Shown here piece after piece: positions 1 through 8,473 of a DNA stretch of 57,801 nt (the first letter of the stretch is position 1; each line of letters begins with the position of its first letter). The stretch spans positions 1 through 57,801 of the forward strand of contig JAFRXI010000041.1 in NCBI GenBank assembly GCA_017437755.1, in the 5' to 3' direction. A program made the position numbers and the translations under genes. This DNA is from Bacteroidales bacterium (GTDB lineage: Bacteria > Bacteroidota > Bacteroidia > Bacteroidales > UBA932). A model generated the notes under the pieces. The model did not search any database. It saw only the letters and a list, made by a program, of their open reading frames with translations, and was not told the DNA's origin.

Positions 1-629
1 AGGCCGGGGCCGGGGAACGGCTGGCGGTAGACCATGCTGTCGAGCAGGCCGAGTTCTTTCCCTACCACGCGTACCTCATCCTTGAAAAGCAGTTTGATGG
101 GCTCGACAAGTTCAAACTGAAGGTCTTCCGGAAGACCTCCCACATTGTGGTGGGACTTGACGGGACCGGATTCGATGATATCGGGATAGATCGTTCCCTG
201 GGCCAGGAAACTGATTCCGTCCAGCTTGCGGGCCTCTTCCTCGAACACGCGGATGAATTCCGCACCGATGATCTTGCGCTTCTGCTCGGGATCGGCCACA
301 CCGGCAAGCTTATCCAGGAAACGGTCGGTTGCATCGACATATATCAGGTTGGCGCCCAGCTCGTCGCGGAATACCCGCACCACCTGTTCGGGTTCGCCCT
401 TGCGGAGGAGTCCGTGATTCACGTGTACTGAAACGAGCTGCCTGCCCACCGCCTTGATCAGCAATGCCGCCACCACAGAGGAGTCAACCCCTCCCGACAG
501 GGCCAGAAGGACCTTCCTGCCGCCTATCTGGGCGCGCAGTTCCTTAATCTGTTCTTCAATGAATTTCTGGGCCAGAGCGGAGGTCGTGATGCGCTCCATT
601 GTCTCGGGACGAACGTTACCTGTAATCAT
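1..629 (-). CDS. guaA: GMP synthase, ATP-pyrophosphatase part (partial, runs off left edge)
   Basis: This enzyme aminates XMP to GMP in purine synthesis. The visible 209 residues carry the PP-loop SGGVDSS (residues 45-51) and then typical GuaA sequence ([11 protein letters not shown], a DATDRFL segment, [10 protein letters not shown], and FPGPGL at the edge). The start at 629 is an ATG 25 nt after the stop of the upstream antiporter gene. There is no room for the usual N-terminal class I glutaminase domain (about 190 residues), so this is an ATPase-only form, as in archaeal GuaAb. The glutaminase would have to be a separate protein, or free ammonia is used. The gene may be co-transcribed with the antiporter. 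The family assignment is firm; the two-subunit interpretation is inference because the C-terminus lies outside the window. Confidence 0.9.
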   Translation of the reverse strand, partial: MITGNVRPETMERITTSALAQKFIEEQIKELRAQIGGRKVLLALSGGVDSSVVAALLIKAVGRQLVSVHVNHGLLRKGEPEQVVRVFRDELGANLIYVDATDRFLDKLAGVADPEQKRKIIGAEFIRVFEEEARKLDGISFLAQGTIYPDIIESGPVKSHHNVGGLPEDLQFELVEPIKLLFKDEVRVVGKELGLLDSMVYRQPFPGPG

Positions 630-654
630 AGAATTATAATTTTAAAGATTGTTC

Positions 655-2904
655 CTATTTGAGCCATTCGCAGGATGAGGTCTCGCCTGCGATCCACACT
701 ATGTCACCCGGGCCGAACTTGAAATCGGGCCCGGGGTTGGTTATGAATTCATTGCCCCTGAGGACGCTGATTACCATGCAGCCGTAATTCCTCATGGATA
801 TGGACCGGAGCGTCTTGCCGGTAAGGTACGATTCCTCTTCGAGGGTGACGGGAATGACCTCAAACTCCTGGTCCTGGACTTCTTCCGGGACGGAAACGGA
901 ATCTGAAACCATGGTCTTCAGGGCCCGGAGCTGTGCGGTGGTCCCCACGGCAGCAAGCCTGTCATGGGGATAGATCACCGTATCGCCGCCAGGAATGACC
1001 AGGTTGCGTGAGCCCCTCTGGATCTTGACGATGTTTGCACCGGTACCGCTTCTGAAAGGGATGTCCTTCATTTTCTCGCCGACGAAGGACGAATCCGGCG
1101 ATACTTCCATCACCTCTATATGGACGTCGTATCCGGCCATCTTGGCCCGTATCGACGACGATATGGGGGACTTCTTCCTTTCCAGCTTCTCCTTCTCGTT
1201 CAGATTGGACAGGAAATGCTGTTCAAGTGAAGAATAACGCTTGGTGTAAAGCCTTGCCAGCCAGATAAATACGATTCCCGCCAGGAAAATCAGCACAATT
1301 GACCATCCGGCCAGGCTGAAACGTGACGAGATAACTCCCACCACAATGCTTATGACCAGGAACGAACGGGCCAGGACAAGTCCCAGGATCGGCCAGCGGT
1401 TCCTCTCCTTGGCCTTTATCAGCTTGGGAGCCAGGTTGTTGATGGATCCCGTACTGATTCCCATCCCGAACAGGAACGGAGCCATGACCAGCAGGGTTCC
1501 GGTCACTATCACCAGGTTGTGAAGGAAGGGGCTCCACGAAGGGAAGAGCCTCAGCAGGAGCGGTTCAAAATAAAGCCTGGAACCGATGTCGATTGCCAGC
1601 AGGACCACACCGTAAAGGGCTATGCGCAGGAAGTATGCCACCAGCAGTTCCTTCCAGAGGCTCTGCTCGGCAGCGGAACGCCTGGGCTGCTGAGGGGCAG
1701 GTTCCAGCTTGGTCATCAGTCCGCGCGGAAGCTTCCTCTCCAGCAGGGAATAGAACGGACCGGCCAGCTTGATCATGTAGGGGGTGGTAAAGGTGGTTAT
1801 GACCGACACTGCGATGATTACCGGATAGATGAAATCCCTCATGACTCCGAGAGTAACCCCGACTCCGGCGATGATGAAGCCGAACTCGCCCAGCTGGGCC
1901 AGGCTGAATCCGGTATTGACGGCATTCTTGAGCCCTCCCCCGGTAGCCACTATTCCGGCGGCACTGAAGACGATGTGCGTCAGCATGACCAGCAGTGTGA
2001 GGATAAGGATTATCCACCAGTTGTGCACTATCACGTCCGGAGCCACCATCATGCCCACCGACACGAAGAAAATGGCCGCAAAAAGGTTCTTGATTGGATT
2101 TACGAGCTTCTCAATGTGCTCGCTCTCAATTGTTTCCGCAAGGATTGAGCCCATCATGAAGGCTCCCAGGGCGGAAGAGTAACCGGCCGCCTCAGCGAGG
2201 GTTACCATCCCGAAGCAAAGTCCGATGCTCACTATCAGGAGTATCTCGTCGCTGAGGTATTTCCTGGTCTTCTTAAGGACCGACGGAATGACGTAGATTC
2301 CCACGAGGAACCACAGCACCAGGAAGAACAGCAGTTTTCCAAGGTTCAGCAGCAGCTCTCCCCCGGCGAATTTATTGGATACCGCCATAGTGGAAAGCAG
2401 CACCATCAGCAGTATGGCGATGAGGTCCTCCACCACGAGGGTTCCGAATACCATCGGAGCCCAGGGCCGGTCCTTGAGCCCCATGTCGTCGTAGGACTTG
2501 AGCACCACGGCGGTGGATGACATGGAGAGGAGTCCGCCCAGGAAAATGCTCTCCATAACGCTCCACGACAGGGCCTGCCCCGTCACGAATCCGAGTATGA
2601 AAACCCCCAGGGCCTTGAAGCCGGCGGTCACCAGGGCTCCGCTCCCCACTTTCAGCAGCTTCTTGAAACTGAACTCCAGGCCAAGACCGAACATCATGAA
2701 GATGATGCCGATCTCCGACCACTGGTGGACGGCCTCGGCACTGGAGATGCTGAAGAAGAACTTCACATGCGGACCGATAAGGATTCCGGCGATTATGTAA
2801 CCCAGCACAAGGGGCTGCTTGAGTGCACGGGAAAGTATGGTGAAAAGGCCTGCTGATATCAGTATCACCGCCAGGTCGCGCACTAGAGTCAGTTCTTCTC
2901 CCAT
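655..2904 (-). CDS. CPA2-family monovalent cation/proton antiporter with tandem RCK_C domains
   Basis: A KefB/KefC-like inner-membrane antiporter of 749 aa that would exchange K+ or Na+ for protons. Residues about 1-385 form the Na/H-exchanger membrane domain (motifs GLGLEFSFKKL, SMSSTAVVLKS, GAFMMGS, LAQLGEFGFIIAG). Residues about 415-575 hold a second hydrophobic block of roughly four helices. Two TrkA_C/RCK_C-like domains follow (about 600-675 and 680-745). Unlike E. coli KefB/C (about 600-620 aa), I see no NAD-binding RCK_N domain. The open frame extends to a TTG at 2925, but that codon lies inside a -7 box (2923-2930), so I take the ATG at 2904. Downstream is guaA, 25 nt away. The transported ion cannot be read from sequence. 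Confidence 0.88.
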   Translation of the reverse strand: MGEELTLVRDLAVILISAGLFTILSRALKQPLVLGYIIAGILIGPHVKFFFSISSAEAVHQWSEIGIIFMMFGLGLEFSFKKLLKVGSGALVTAGFKALGVFILGFVTGQALSWSVMESIFLGGLLSMSSTAVVLKSYDDMGLKDRPWAPMVFGTLVVEDLIAILLMVLLSTMAVSNKFAGGELLLNLGKLLFFLVLWFLVGIYVIPSVLKKTRKYLSDEILLIVSIGLCFGMVTLAEAAGYSSALGAFMMGSILAETIESEHIEKLVNPIKNLFAAIFFVSVGMMVAPDVIVHNWWIILILTLLVMLTHIVFSAAGIVATGGGLKNAVNTGFSLAQLGEFGFIIAGVGVTLGVMRDFIYPVIIAVSVITTFTTPYMIKLAGPFYSLLERKLPRGLMTKLEPAPQQPRRSAAEQSLWKELLVAYFLRIALYGVVLLAIDIGSRLYFEPLLLRLFPSWSPFLHNLVIVTGTLLVMAPFLFGMGISTGSINNLAPKLIKAKERNRWPILGLVLARSFLVISIVVGVISSRFSLAGWSIVLIFLAGIVFIWLARLYTKRYSSLEQHFLSNLNEKEKLERKKSPISSSIRAKMAGYDVHIEVMEVSPDSSFVGEKMKDIPFRSGTGANIVKIQRGSRNLVIPGGDTVIYPHDRLAAVGTTAQLRALKTMVSDSVSVPEEVQDQEFEVIPVTLEEESYLTGKTLRSISMRNYGCMVISVLRGNEFITNPGPDFKFGPGDIVWIAGETSSCEWLK

Positions 2905-2922
2905 CGATTGTCCAATTTTCAG

Positions 2923-2930
2923 CAAATTTA
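2923..2930 (-). promoter_or_regulatory. Predicted -7 promoter box of the antiporter gene
   Basis: TAAATTTG on the minus strand matches the Bacteroidota TAnnTTTG consensus. It ends 18 nt before the ATG at 2904, and this decides the start of that gene. No clear TTTG -33 element is visible at the expected spacing. Confidence 0.55.
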
Positions 2931-2937
2931 CAACTTA

Positions 2938-2961
2938 TCACGGAATTTTTTTGTTCCGTGA
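2938..2961. repeat. 8-bp inverted repeat next to the exuT operator
   Basis: TCACGGAA (2938-2945) and TTCCGTGA (2954-2961) are perfect inverted arms around an 8-nt T-rich loop. The right arm overlaps the left half of the candidate operator at 2956-2971. The CACGG in the left arm is therefore a possible third half-site, 17 nt upstream. It could also be a small hairpin. I infer a regulatory role from position only. Confidence 0.45.
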
Positions 2962-2971
2962 ACGTGCACGG
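2956..2971. promoter_or_regulatory. Candidate LacI-family operator upstream of exuT-lacI
   Basis: CCGTGAACGTGCACGG is a 16-bp palindrome broken at one symmetric pair, with a central CpG at 2963-2964 as in many LacI-family operators. It matches 25037-25052 (CCGTGCACGTGCACGA) at 14 of 16 positions. Its right end is 15 nt upstream of the exuT -7 box, so it covers the expected -33 region and binding should block transcription. The likely ligand protein is the LacI-type regulator encoded at 4500-5534. Confidence 0.65.
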
Positions 2972-2986
2972 TAAAGAAATATTGAT

Positions 2987-2994
2987 TATTTTTG
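2987..2994 (+). promoter_or_regulatory. Predicted -7 promoter box of exuT-lacI
   Basis: TATTTTTG fits TAnnTTTG. It lies 36 nt before the exuT ATG. The -33 position falls inside the candidate operator, giving a simple repression layout. Confidence 0.6.
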
Positions 2995-3030
2995 TATGTT
3001 TTTAAACCAGCAACATAAACTACGACCAAT

Positions 3031-4503
3031 ATGACCGGCTCTGAGAAAAAGACCAACTACAGGTGGATAATCTGCGCGATGCTCTTCCTTGCCACCACCA
3101 TCAATTACATGGACCGCCAGGTCCTTTCGCTGACATACCCCGGAGAAGGCGGAATACAGCAGGAATTCGGGTGGACGGATGCCAACTACGGCACCATAAC
3201 CGCCTGGTTCTCGATATTCTATGCCATCTTCATGCTGTTCGCCGGGAAGTTCATCGACTGGATGGGCACCAAGAAGGGCTACATGTGGGCCATTTTCGTA
3301 TGGAGCACCGGTGCAATACTTCATGCATTCTGCGGAATAGCCACCAGCAGCATAGTGACCGGATCGGGGCTGGTGGGGTTTGAAACGGCCCTGGAGGCAC
3401 TCCGCTCGTTCAAGGCCAGCGGCGCAGCCGATGCCGGGCTGGTAATCTCAACGGTATCGATGTACCTGTTCCTGGGAGCCAGGGCAATTCTCGCACTTGG
3501 CGAGGCCGGCAACTTCCCTGCGGCAATCAAGGTAACCGCCGAATACTTCCCCAAGAAGGACAGGGCCTTCTCAACCGCTATCTTCAACAGCGGCGCCTCG
3601 GTAGGAGCCCTCATCGCCCCCTTCACCATCCCGGTGCTGGCCAAGTACTTCGGATGGGAAATGGCATTCATCGTGATCGGTGCCCTGGGCTACATCTGGA
3701 TGGGATTCTGGCTCTTCCTCTACAAGAAGCCGCGCGAGAACCGCAAGGTGAACGCCGCCGAACTCGCCTACATCGAATCCGACGCCGACGAGGCCGCACC
3801 GGCAGCCGACGCCAAGGAGGAGAAATCCATCAGTTTCTTCAAGTGCTTCACCTTCCGCCAGACCTGGGCTTTCATCGTGGGCAAGTTCATGACCGACGGC
3901 GTGTGGTGGTTCTTCCTTTTCTGGACCCCGGCCTACCTGAAATCGCAGTTCAACATCAACCCCACCGATACTGAAGGCATGGTGCTCATCTTCGTGCTGT
4001 ACCTCATCACCATGATAAGCATCCTTGGCGGAAAACTGCCCACAGTGTTCATCAACAAGGGAATGAACGCCTACGCCGGCAGGATGAAGGCTATGCTGAT
4101 CTTTGCATTCTTCCCCCTGCTAGGCCTTCTGGCACAGCCGCTGGGCAACGCGTTCGGGACCCCCTGGTTCCCCGTGATCCTGATTGGAATCCTGGGCGCC
4201 GCACACCAGAGCTGGAGCGCCAACATATTCTCCACCGTAGGTGACATGTTCCCCAAATCCACAATCGCCACAATCACCGGAATCGGCGGCATGGCGGGCG
4301 GCATGGCTTCATTCCTGATCAACAAGAGCGCAGGTGCACTGTTCACCTATGCCGAAGGCCAGGGAGCCGCATTCCGCTTCATGGGATTCGAGGGAAAACC
4401 GGCCGGATACATGATTATATTCTGCATCTGCTCGGTGGCATACCTGGTGGGATGGTGCATTATGAAAGTCCTGGTACCCAAGTACAAGGCCGTTGAAGCA
4501 TGA
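3031..4503 (+). CDS. exuT: Hexuronate MFS transporter (ExuT-like)
   Basis: A 490-aa inner-membrane permease of the anion:cation symporter MFS family, probably importing galacturonate or glucuronate by proton symport. The N-terminus (RWIICAMLFLATTINYMDRQ), the GKFIDWMGTKKG loop after helix 2 and GEAGNFPAAIKVTAEYFPKK (from about residue 157) are typical of ExuT. The protein is about 50 aa longer than E. coli ExuT. About 35 extra residues lie at 105-140, between helices 3 and 4, rich in Gly, Ser and Ala. It overlaps the downstream lacI gene by 4 nt (ATGA) and faces the uxaB-uxaA-uxaC genes, which fits uptake of the uronic acid monomers they degrade. Substrate is inferred from family and context. 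Confidence 0.9.
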   Translation: MTGSEKKTNYRWIICAMLFLATTINYMDRQVLSLTYPGEGGIQQEFGWTDANYGTITAWFSIFYAIFMLFAGKFIDWMGTKKGYMWAIFVWSTGAILHAFCGIATSSIVTGSGLVGFETALEALRSFKASGAADAGLVISTVSMYLFLGARAILALGEAGNFPAAIKVTAEYFPKKDRAFSTAIFNSGASVGALIAPFTIPVLAKYFGWEMAFIVIGALGYIWMGFWLFLYKKPRENRKVNAAELAYIESDADEAAPAADAKEEKSISFFKCFTFRQTWAFIVGKFMTDGVWWFFLFWTPAYLKSQFNINPTDTEGMVLIFVLYLITMISILGGKLPTVFINKGMNAYAGRMKAMLIFAFFPLLGLLAQPLGNAFGTPWFPVILIGILGAAHQSWSANIFSTVGDMFPKSTIATITGIGGMAGGMASFLINKSAGALFTYAEGQGAAFRFMGFEGKPAGYMIIFCICSVAYLVGWCIMKVLVPKYKAVEA

Positions 4504-5534
4504 ATATAACAATCAAGGATGTAGCCAGGCTTTCCGGTGTCTCCAAGGGCACCGTGGACAGGGTCATCCACAACCGTGAGGGAGTTTCGCGGAAGAGCCG
4601 CGAGAAGGTGCAGAAAGTAATCCGCGAACTGGGTTACGAGCCCAACGTGTACGCTTCCGTACTGGCGTCGAGGAAGGAATACGAGATTGCAGTACTCCTG
4701 CCCTCGTACAAATCCGGGGAATTCTGGGAACTCGCTGAGCCAGGGCTGGACAAGGCCGCTGAAGAGGCTTCGTCATTCAACATTTCCATAGAGAGGATCG
4801 GTTATGACCAGTACGACCTGGAGTCGTTCAAGGCCGCATGTGAAACTGTGCTGTCGGCCAAGCCCGCCGGCGTGGTGATGGCCCCGATGTTCAAGAACGA
4901 GACCGCGGTGTTCGCCTCCAGGCTGCAGGAAATGGGGATTCCCTACGTATTCATCGACTCCAAGATCGAGCAGGACGGATATATGGCCTACTACGGCCTC
5001 CCGATGTACCAGAGCGGCTATCTCTGTGCAGACCTCCTATGCATGGGACAGGTCCCGTCTCGCGTGGCGGTGGTGCGGATAATCCGCGACAAGCACCGCC
5101 AGTCCGACCCCACCGTAACCCGCCGCGCAGGATTCCTGGACTATATGGCCGAGCACCATCCCGACTGCGCCATAGACAACGTCTTCATCGAGCCCAACCA
5201 GCCCGGGCAGGCAGCCCGCGCCCTCAAGGAGTATTTTTCCACCCATCCCGACACCAGACACATCGTCATGTTCAATTCCAGGATCCACCTCATAGTGGAC
5301 TTCCTGGAGAGATACGGGCTCAAAGGATGCCGCGTGATAGGGTTCGACAACCTTCCTGCAAATATCTCGGCCCTGAGGAAAGGGGTGGTGGACATGCTTG
5401 TGACCCAGCATCTTGAAGAACAGGCACATAACGCCATCCAGTCCATGACCGACTACATAGTAAGAAAGAAGTTGCCCCTGCAGAGGGACAACTTCATGCA
5501 CATGGATATCCTTACGCGCTACAACGCCGACTAG
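4500..5534 (+). CDS. LacI-family transcriptional regulator of the pectin locus
   Basis: A 344-aa regulator with an N-terminal LacI helix-turn-helix (IKDVARLSGVSKGTVDRVI, residues 5-23), hinge segment (PNVYASVLASRK) and a periplasmic-binding-protein-like sensor domain from about 60 to the end. Against E. coli LacI, the specificity residues Y17-Q18 are K16-G17 here and S21 is D20. Such a pattern should read a different operator. It is translationally coupled to exuT (4-nt overlap) and its stop overlaps the uxaB stop from the opposite strand. The two palindromes at 2956-2971 and 25037-25052 are its likely targets, and galacturonate or a pathway intermediate is the likely inducer. Neither point is shown directly by sequence. 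Confidence 0.9.
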   Translation: MNITIKDVARLSGVSKGTVDRVIHNREGVSRKSREKVQKVIRELGYEPNVYASVLASRKEYEIAVLLPSYKSGEFWELAEPGLDKAAEEASSFNISIERIGYDQYDLESFKAACETVLSAKPAGVVMAPMFKNETAVFASRLQEMGIPYVFIDSKIEQDGYMAYYGLPMYQSGYLCADLLCMGQVPSRVAVVRIIRDKHRQSDPTVTRRAGFLDYMAEHHPDCAIDNVFIEPNQPGQAARALKEYFSTHPDTRHIVMFNSRIHLIVDFLERYGLKGCRVIGFDNLPANISALRKGVVDMLVTQHLEEQAHNAIQSMTDYIVRKKLPLQRDNFMHMDILTRYNAD

Positions 5535-6973
5535 CCAAGCACTGCTTCCACTGCGGTCCTCATGCCTTTTTCCTGTATGAGGGCGAGGTTTTCCGTAAGC
5601 ATTGCAGCAAGGCCGGGGATTGCGTTGAGGTCTTCTCCCCAGATGAAATCCGCACCCAGGACACCCTTTGCCACCGCGGCCACGTCGCCCGTTGCCCAAA
5701 GATCCTGAAGGAGGGCCTTTATGGCCTCGTCGTCGTTCACCACAATCTCGTCTTCTCCCCTCTTTCCGCCCTTGTAGTAGGTGCAGATGGCTGCAAGTCC
5801 CAGCACAAGGCACCGGGGAAGTTCGCCCTTGCGCTCCAGGTAGGTCTTGAGACCGGGGAGGTCGCGGGTCTTGAACTTGGGGAATGAATTGAGCATGATG
5901 CTGGTAACGAAGTGCTTGACATAAGGGTTGTTGAAGCGGTCAAGTACGTCGCAGGCAAATTTCCTGAGTTCCTCCTCGGGAAGGTTGAGGGTGGGAAGCA
6001 GCTCGTCGAACATCACCTTGGTGACGAATTTTCCGATGAGCGGGTCCTGGCAGCACTCGCGGACGGTATTCAGTCCGCTGAGGTAGCCAACCGGTGACAA
6101 TACCGTGTGGGGACCGTTCAGGAGTGTCACCTTCCTCTCGTGATAAGGGGCCTCGCTGGGGACAAAGAGGACGTTCAGTCCGGCCTTGTCGGCGGGGAAT
6201 TCCGCGGCGACCTCCTTGGGTGCCTCGATCACCCACAGATGGAAGATCTCGGCCTTGTCCAGGAGATGGTCGTCGTAACCTGCCCTCTCGCAAAGGGCGG
6301 CCGCATTGTCACGGGGATAACCGGGGACGATCCTGTCCACGAGGGTGCTGTACACGCCGCAGCTCCCGAGGAACCAGGAGCGGAAACCCTCTCCCAGATT
6401 CCACAGGTCGATATACTGCAGGATGCACTCTTTCAGGTGTTTCCCGTTCTCGAAAATCAGTTCGCAAGGGAAGATGACAAAGCCCTTGGAAGGGTCTCCG
6501 TTGAAGTGCTCGTACCTGTGGTACAGCAGCTGGACGAGTTTTCCGGGATAGGACGATGCCGGGGCGTCGTCAAAGCGGCAGGAAGGGTCGAAGGCGATAC
6601 CGGCCTCGGTGGTGTTGGAGATGATGAAACGCATCTCCTCCTGCTCCGCGAGGGCGAGGTATGCCTTGAAATCGGTGAAAGGGTTCACTCCCCTGCTGAT
6701 AACGTCGATAAGGTCAACGCTGTCGACGGGCTTTCCGTCCAGAAGTCCCTGGAGGTTGAGGTGATACAGGCCGTCCTGCTCGTTCAGCCATTCCACCATT
6801 CCCTTCTCGATGGGCTGGACAACCACCACGGAAGCGTTGAAATCGGTCTTCTGGTTGGTCTTCCAGATGATCCATTCGATGAAGGCGCGGAGGAAATTGC
6901 CCTCGCCAAACTGTATCACTTTTTCAGTATACCGCTTTGCCTGCGGTGCTGACGTTCTGTTTAATCTTTCCAT
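5531..6973 (-). CDS. uxaB: Tagaturonate reductase (altronate oxidoreductase)
   Basis: A 480-aa NAD-dependent enzyme of the mannitol dehydrogenase superfamily that reduces D-tagaturonate to D-altronate in galacturonate breakdown. The nucleotide-binding start (VIQFGEGNFLRAFIEW), SNTTEAGIAF and the NGPHTVLSPVGYLSG segment (common to UxaB/UxuB) are clear. I prefer UxaB to the fructuronate reductase UxuB because altronate dehydratase lies immediately upstream, with a 21-nt gap. It is the last gene of the long minus-strand pectin run. Its stop codon overlaps that of the convergent lacI gene, so no terminator fits between them. Confidence 0.9.
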   Translation of the reverse strand: MERLNRTSAPQAKRYTEKVIQFGEGNFLRAFIEWIIWKTNQKTDFNASVVVVQPIEKGMVEWLNEQDGLYHLNLQGLLDGKPVDSVDLIDVISRGVNPFTDFKAYLALAEQEEMRFIISNTTEAGIAFDPSCRFDDAPASSYPGKLVQLLYHRYEHFNGDPSKGFVIFPCELIFENGKHLKECILQYIDLWNLGEGFRSWFLGSCGVYSTLVDRIVPGYPRDNAAALCERAGYDDHLLDKAEIFHLWVIEAPKEVAAEFPADKAGLNVLFVPSEAPYHERKVTLLNGPHTVLSPVGYLSGLNTVRECCQDPLIGKFVTKVMFDELLPTLNLPEEELRKFACDVLDRFNNPYVKHFVTSIMLNSFPKFKTRDLPGLKTYLERKGELPRCLVLGLAAICTYYKGGKRGEDEIVVNDDEAIKALLQDLWATGDVAAVAKGVLGADFIWGEDLNAIPGLAAMLTENLALIQEKGMRTAVEAVLG

Positions 6974-6994
6974 AATTATTTATCAGGTAACAGG

Positions 6995-8473
6995 TTACAA
7001 GGTAACGCCGGTTTTGAAGATGGCAATTTCGCGGTAGCCGCTCCGCTCGCTGCATACACTTTCGCCGCTTGCGACGGCAAGGGTGTAGTCAATGAAGCGT
7101 CCGGCGACCGTTTCCATCGGTTCGTCCTCGGCAAGGACTCCTGCATTGAAGTCAATCCAGGTTTTCTTATTCTGTGACAGAGGGGTGTTGGTGGAAACCT
7201 TCATCGTGGGGACGAAGGTTCCGAACGGTGTGCCGCGTCCGGTTGTGAAAAGGACCATCTGGCAGCCAGCAGCGGCAAGTGCCGTGGAAGCCACCAGGTC
7301 GTTTCCGGGAGCGCTCAGGAGGTTGAGTCCCCTCACTGACAGCCTCTCGCCATAGCGCAGGACTCCCCTGACGATGCTCTTTCCGCATTTCTGGGTGCAC
7401 CCGAGCGACTTTTCCTCAAGCGTGGAGATGCCTCCGGCCTTGTTTCCGGGCGACGGGTTCTCATACACCGGCATGCCGGACTGTATGAAATACTCCTTGA
7501 AATCGTTTATAAGCGACACCGTCTTGTCGAAGGTGGCCTTGTCCTGGCAGCGGTTCATGAGTATCGTCTCCGCCCCGAACATTTCCGGGACCTCGGTAAG
7601 GACGGTGGTACCGCCCTGGGAGACCAGCCAGTCGGAGAATACGCCCAGGAGAGGATTGGCGGTTATTCCGGAAAGACCGTCGGAACCGCCGCACTTGAGA
7701 CCTACCCGGAGTTCCGAAGCGGGGACGTCGACCCTCTTGTCGGCGGAAGCCACAGCGAATATCTCCCTGAGGAGCCCGAGCCCGTATTCCACCTCGTCTT
7801 CGACCTTCTGGCATACAAACATTTTCACCCGGGTTCCGTCCACCGGACCAACCAGGGTACGGAACTGCTCCAGCTGGTTGTTTTCGCAGCCAAGGCTCAC
7901 CACCAGCACACCTCCGGCATTTGGATGACGGACCATGTCGGAAAGGATGGTGCGGGTATTGTCGTGGTCCTGGCCCAGCTGTGAACATCCGTAATTGTGG
8001 GGGAAGGCCACAACGGCGTCCACGCTGCCCTCCTTCCCTGCGATCTCGGCCCTGAAGCGGTCCACGATCTGCTGGCAGATGCCGTTTACGCAGCCAACGG
8101 TCGGAATAACCCAGAGCTGGTTGCGCACACCCACCTGGCCGTCGGCACGGCGGAAGCCCTTGAAGGTACGCTTTTCGGAAGAAGGGGCGATCTCAACCAG
8201 CGAAGGGGCATAGGTATAGTCCAGAAGCCCTTCCAGGTTGGTTTTTATGACGCTGTGGTCAACCATGCTCCCCTTTGGAAGACCCACTGTGAGATGCCCG
8301 GTGGGATATCCGTACTTTATGATGTTTCCGCCCGCGGGAACGTCCTCCAGAAGGATCTTGTGTCCCCTGGGGACGTCGGAGCGGAGCACTGCGCCGCCGA
8401 CGCTCTCTCCGGCACTGAGGTCGGAGAGGGCTACGGCGACGTTATCGGCAGGGTTAATCTTGATCCAGCGCAT
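6995..8473 (-). CDS. uxaA: Altronate dehydratase (fused SAF and catalytic domains)
   Basis: A 492-aa cytoplasmic enzyme converting D-altronate to 2-keto-3-deoxygluconate. An N-terminal SAF-like domain (residues about 1-95, GESVGGAVLRSDVPRGHKI) is joined to the UxaA catalytic region (GFRRADGQVGVRNQLWVIPT, FPHNYGCSQLG, GLKCGGSDGLSGITANP, ending near GTPFGTFVPTMKVSTN). This is the full-length single-chain form. The ATG shares one base with the stop of uxaC (TGATG), indicating translational coupling, and uxaB follows 21 nt downstream. Confidence 0.93.
   Translation of the reverse strand: MRWIKINPADNVAVALSDLSAGESVGGAVLRSDVPRGHKILLEDVPAGGNIIKYGYPTGHLTVGLPKGSMVDHSVIKTNLEGLLDYTYAPSLVEIAPSSEKRTFKGFRRADGQVGVRNQLWVIPTVGCVNGICQQIVDRFRAEIAGKEGSVDAVVAFPHNYGCSQLGQDHDNTRTILSDMVRHPNAGGVLVVSLGCENNQLEQFRTLVGPVDGTRVKMFVCQKVEDEVEYGLGLLREIFAVASADKRVDVPASELRVGLKCGGSDGLSGITANPLLGVFSDWLVSQGGTTVLTEVPEMFGAETILMNRCQDKATFDKTVSLINDFKEYFIQSGMPVYENPSPGNKAGGISTLEEKSLGCTQKCGKSIVRGVLRYGERLSVRGLNLLSAPGNDLVASTALAAAGCQMVLFTTGRGTPFGTFVPTMKVSTNTPLSQNKKTWIDFNAGVLAEDEPMETVAGRFIDYTLAVASGESVCSERSGYREIAIFKTGVTL

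Noticed and set aside
2905-2925. TTG start at 2925 for the antiporter
   Set aside because: The codon lies inside the predicted -7 box and would not be transcribed. The ATG at 2904 is preferred.
5531-8473. uxuB/uxuA (glucuronate branch) instead of uxaB/uxaA
   Set aside because: The dehydratase is clearly of the UxaA type (SAF domain plus altronate dehydratase core), so the reductase beside it is best read as UxaB.
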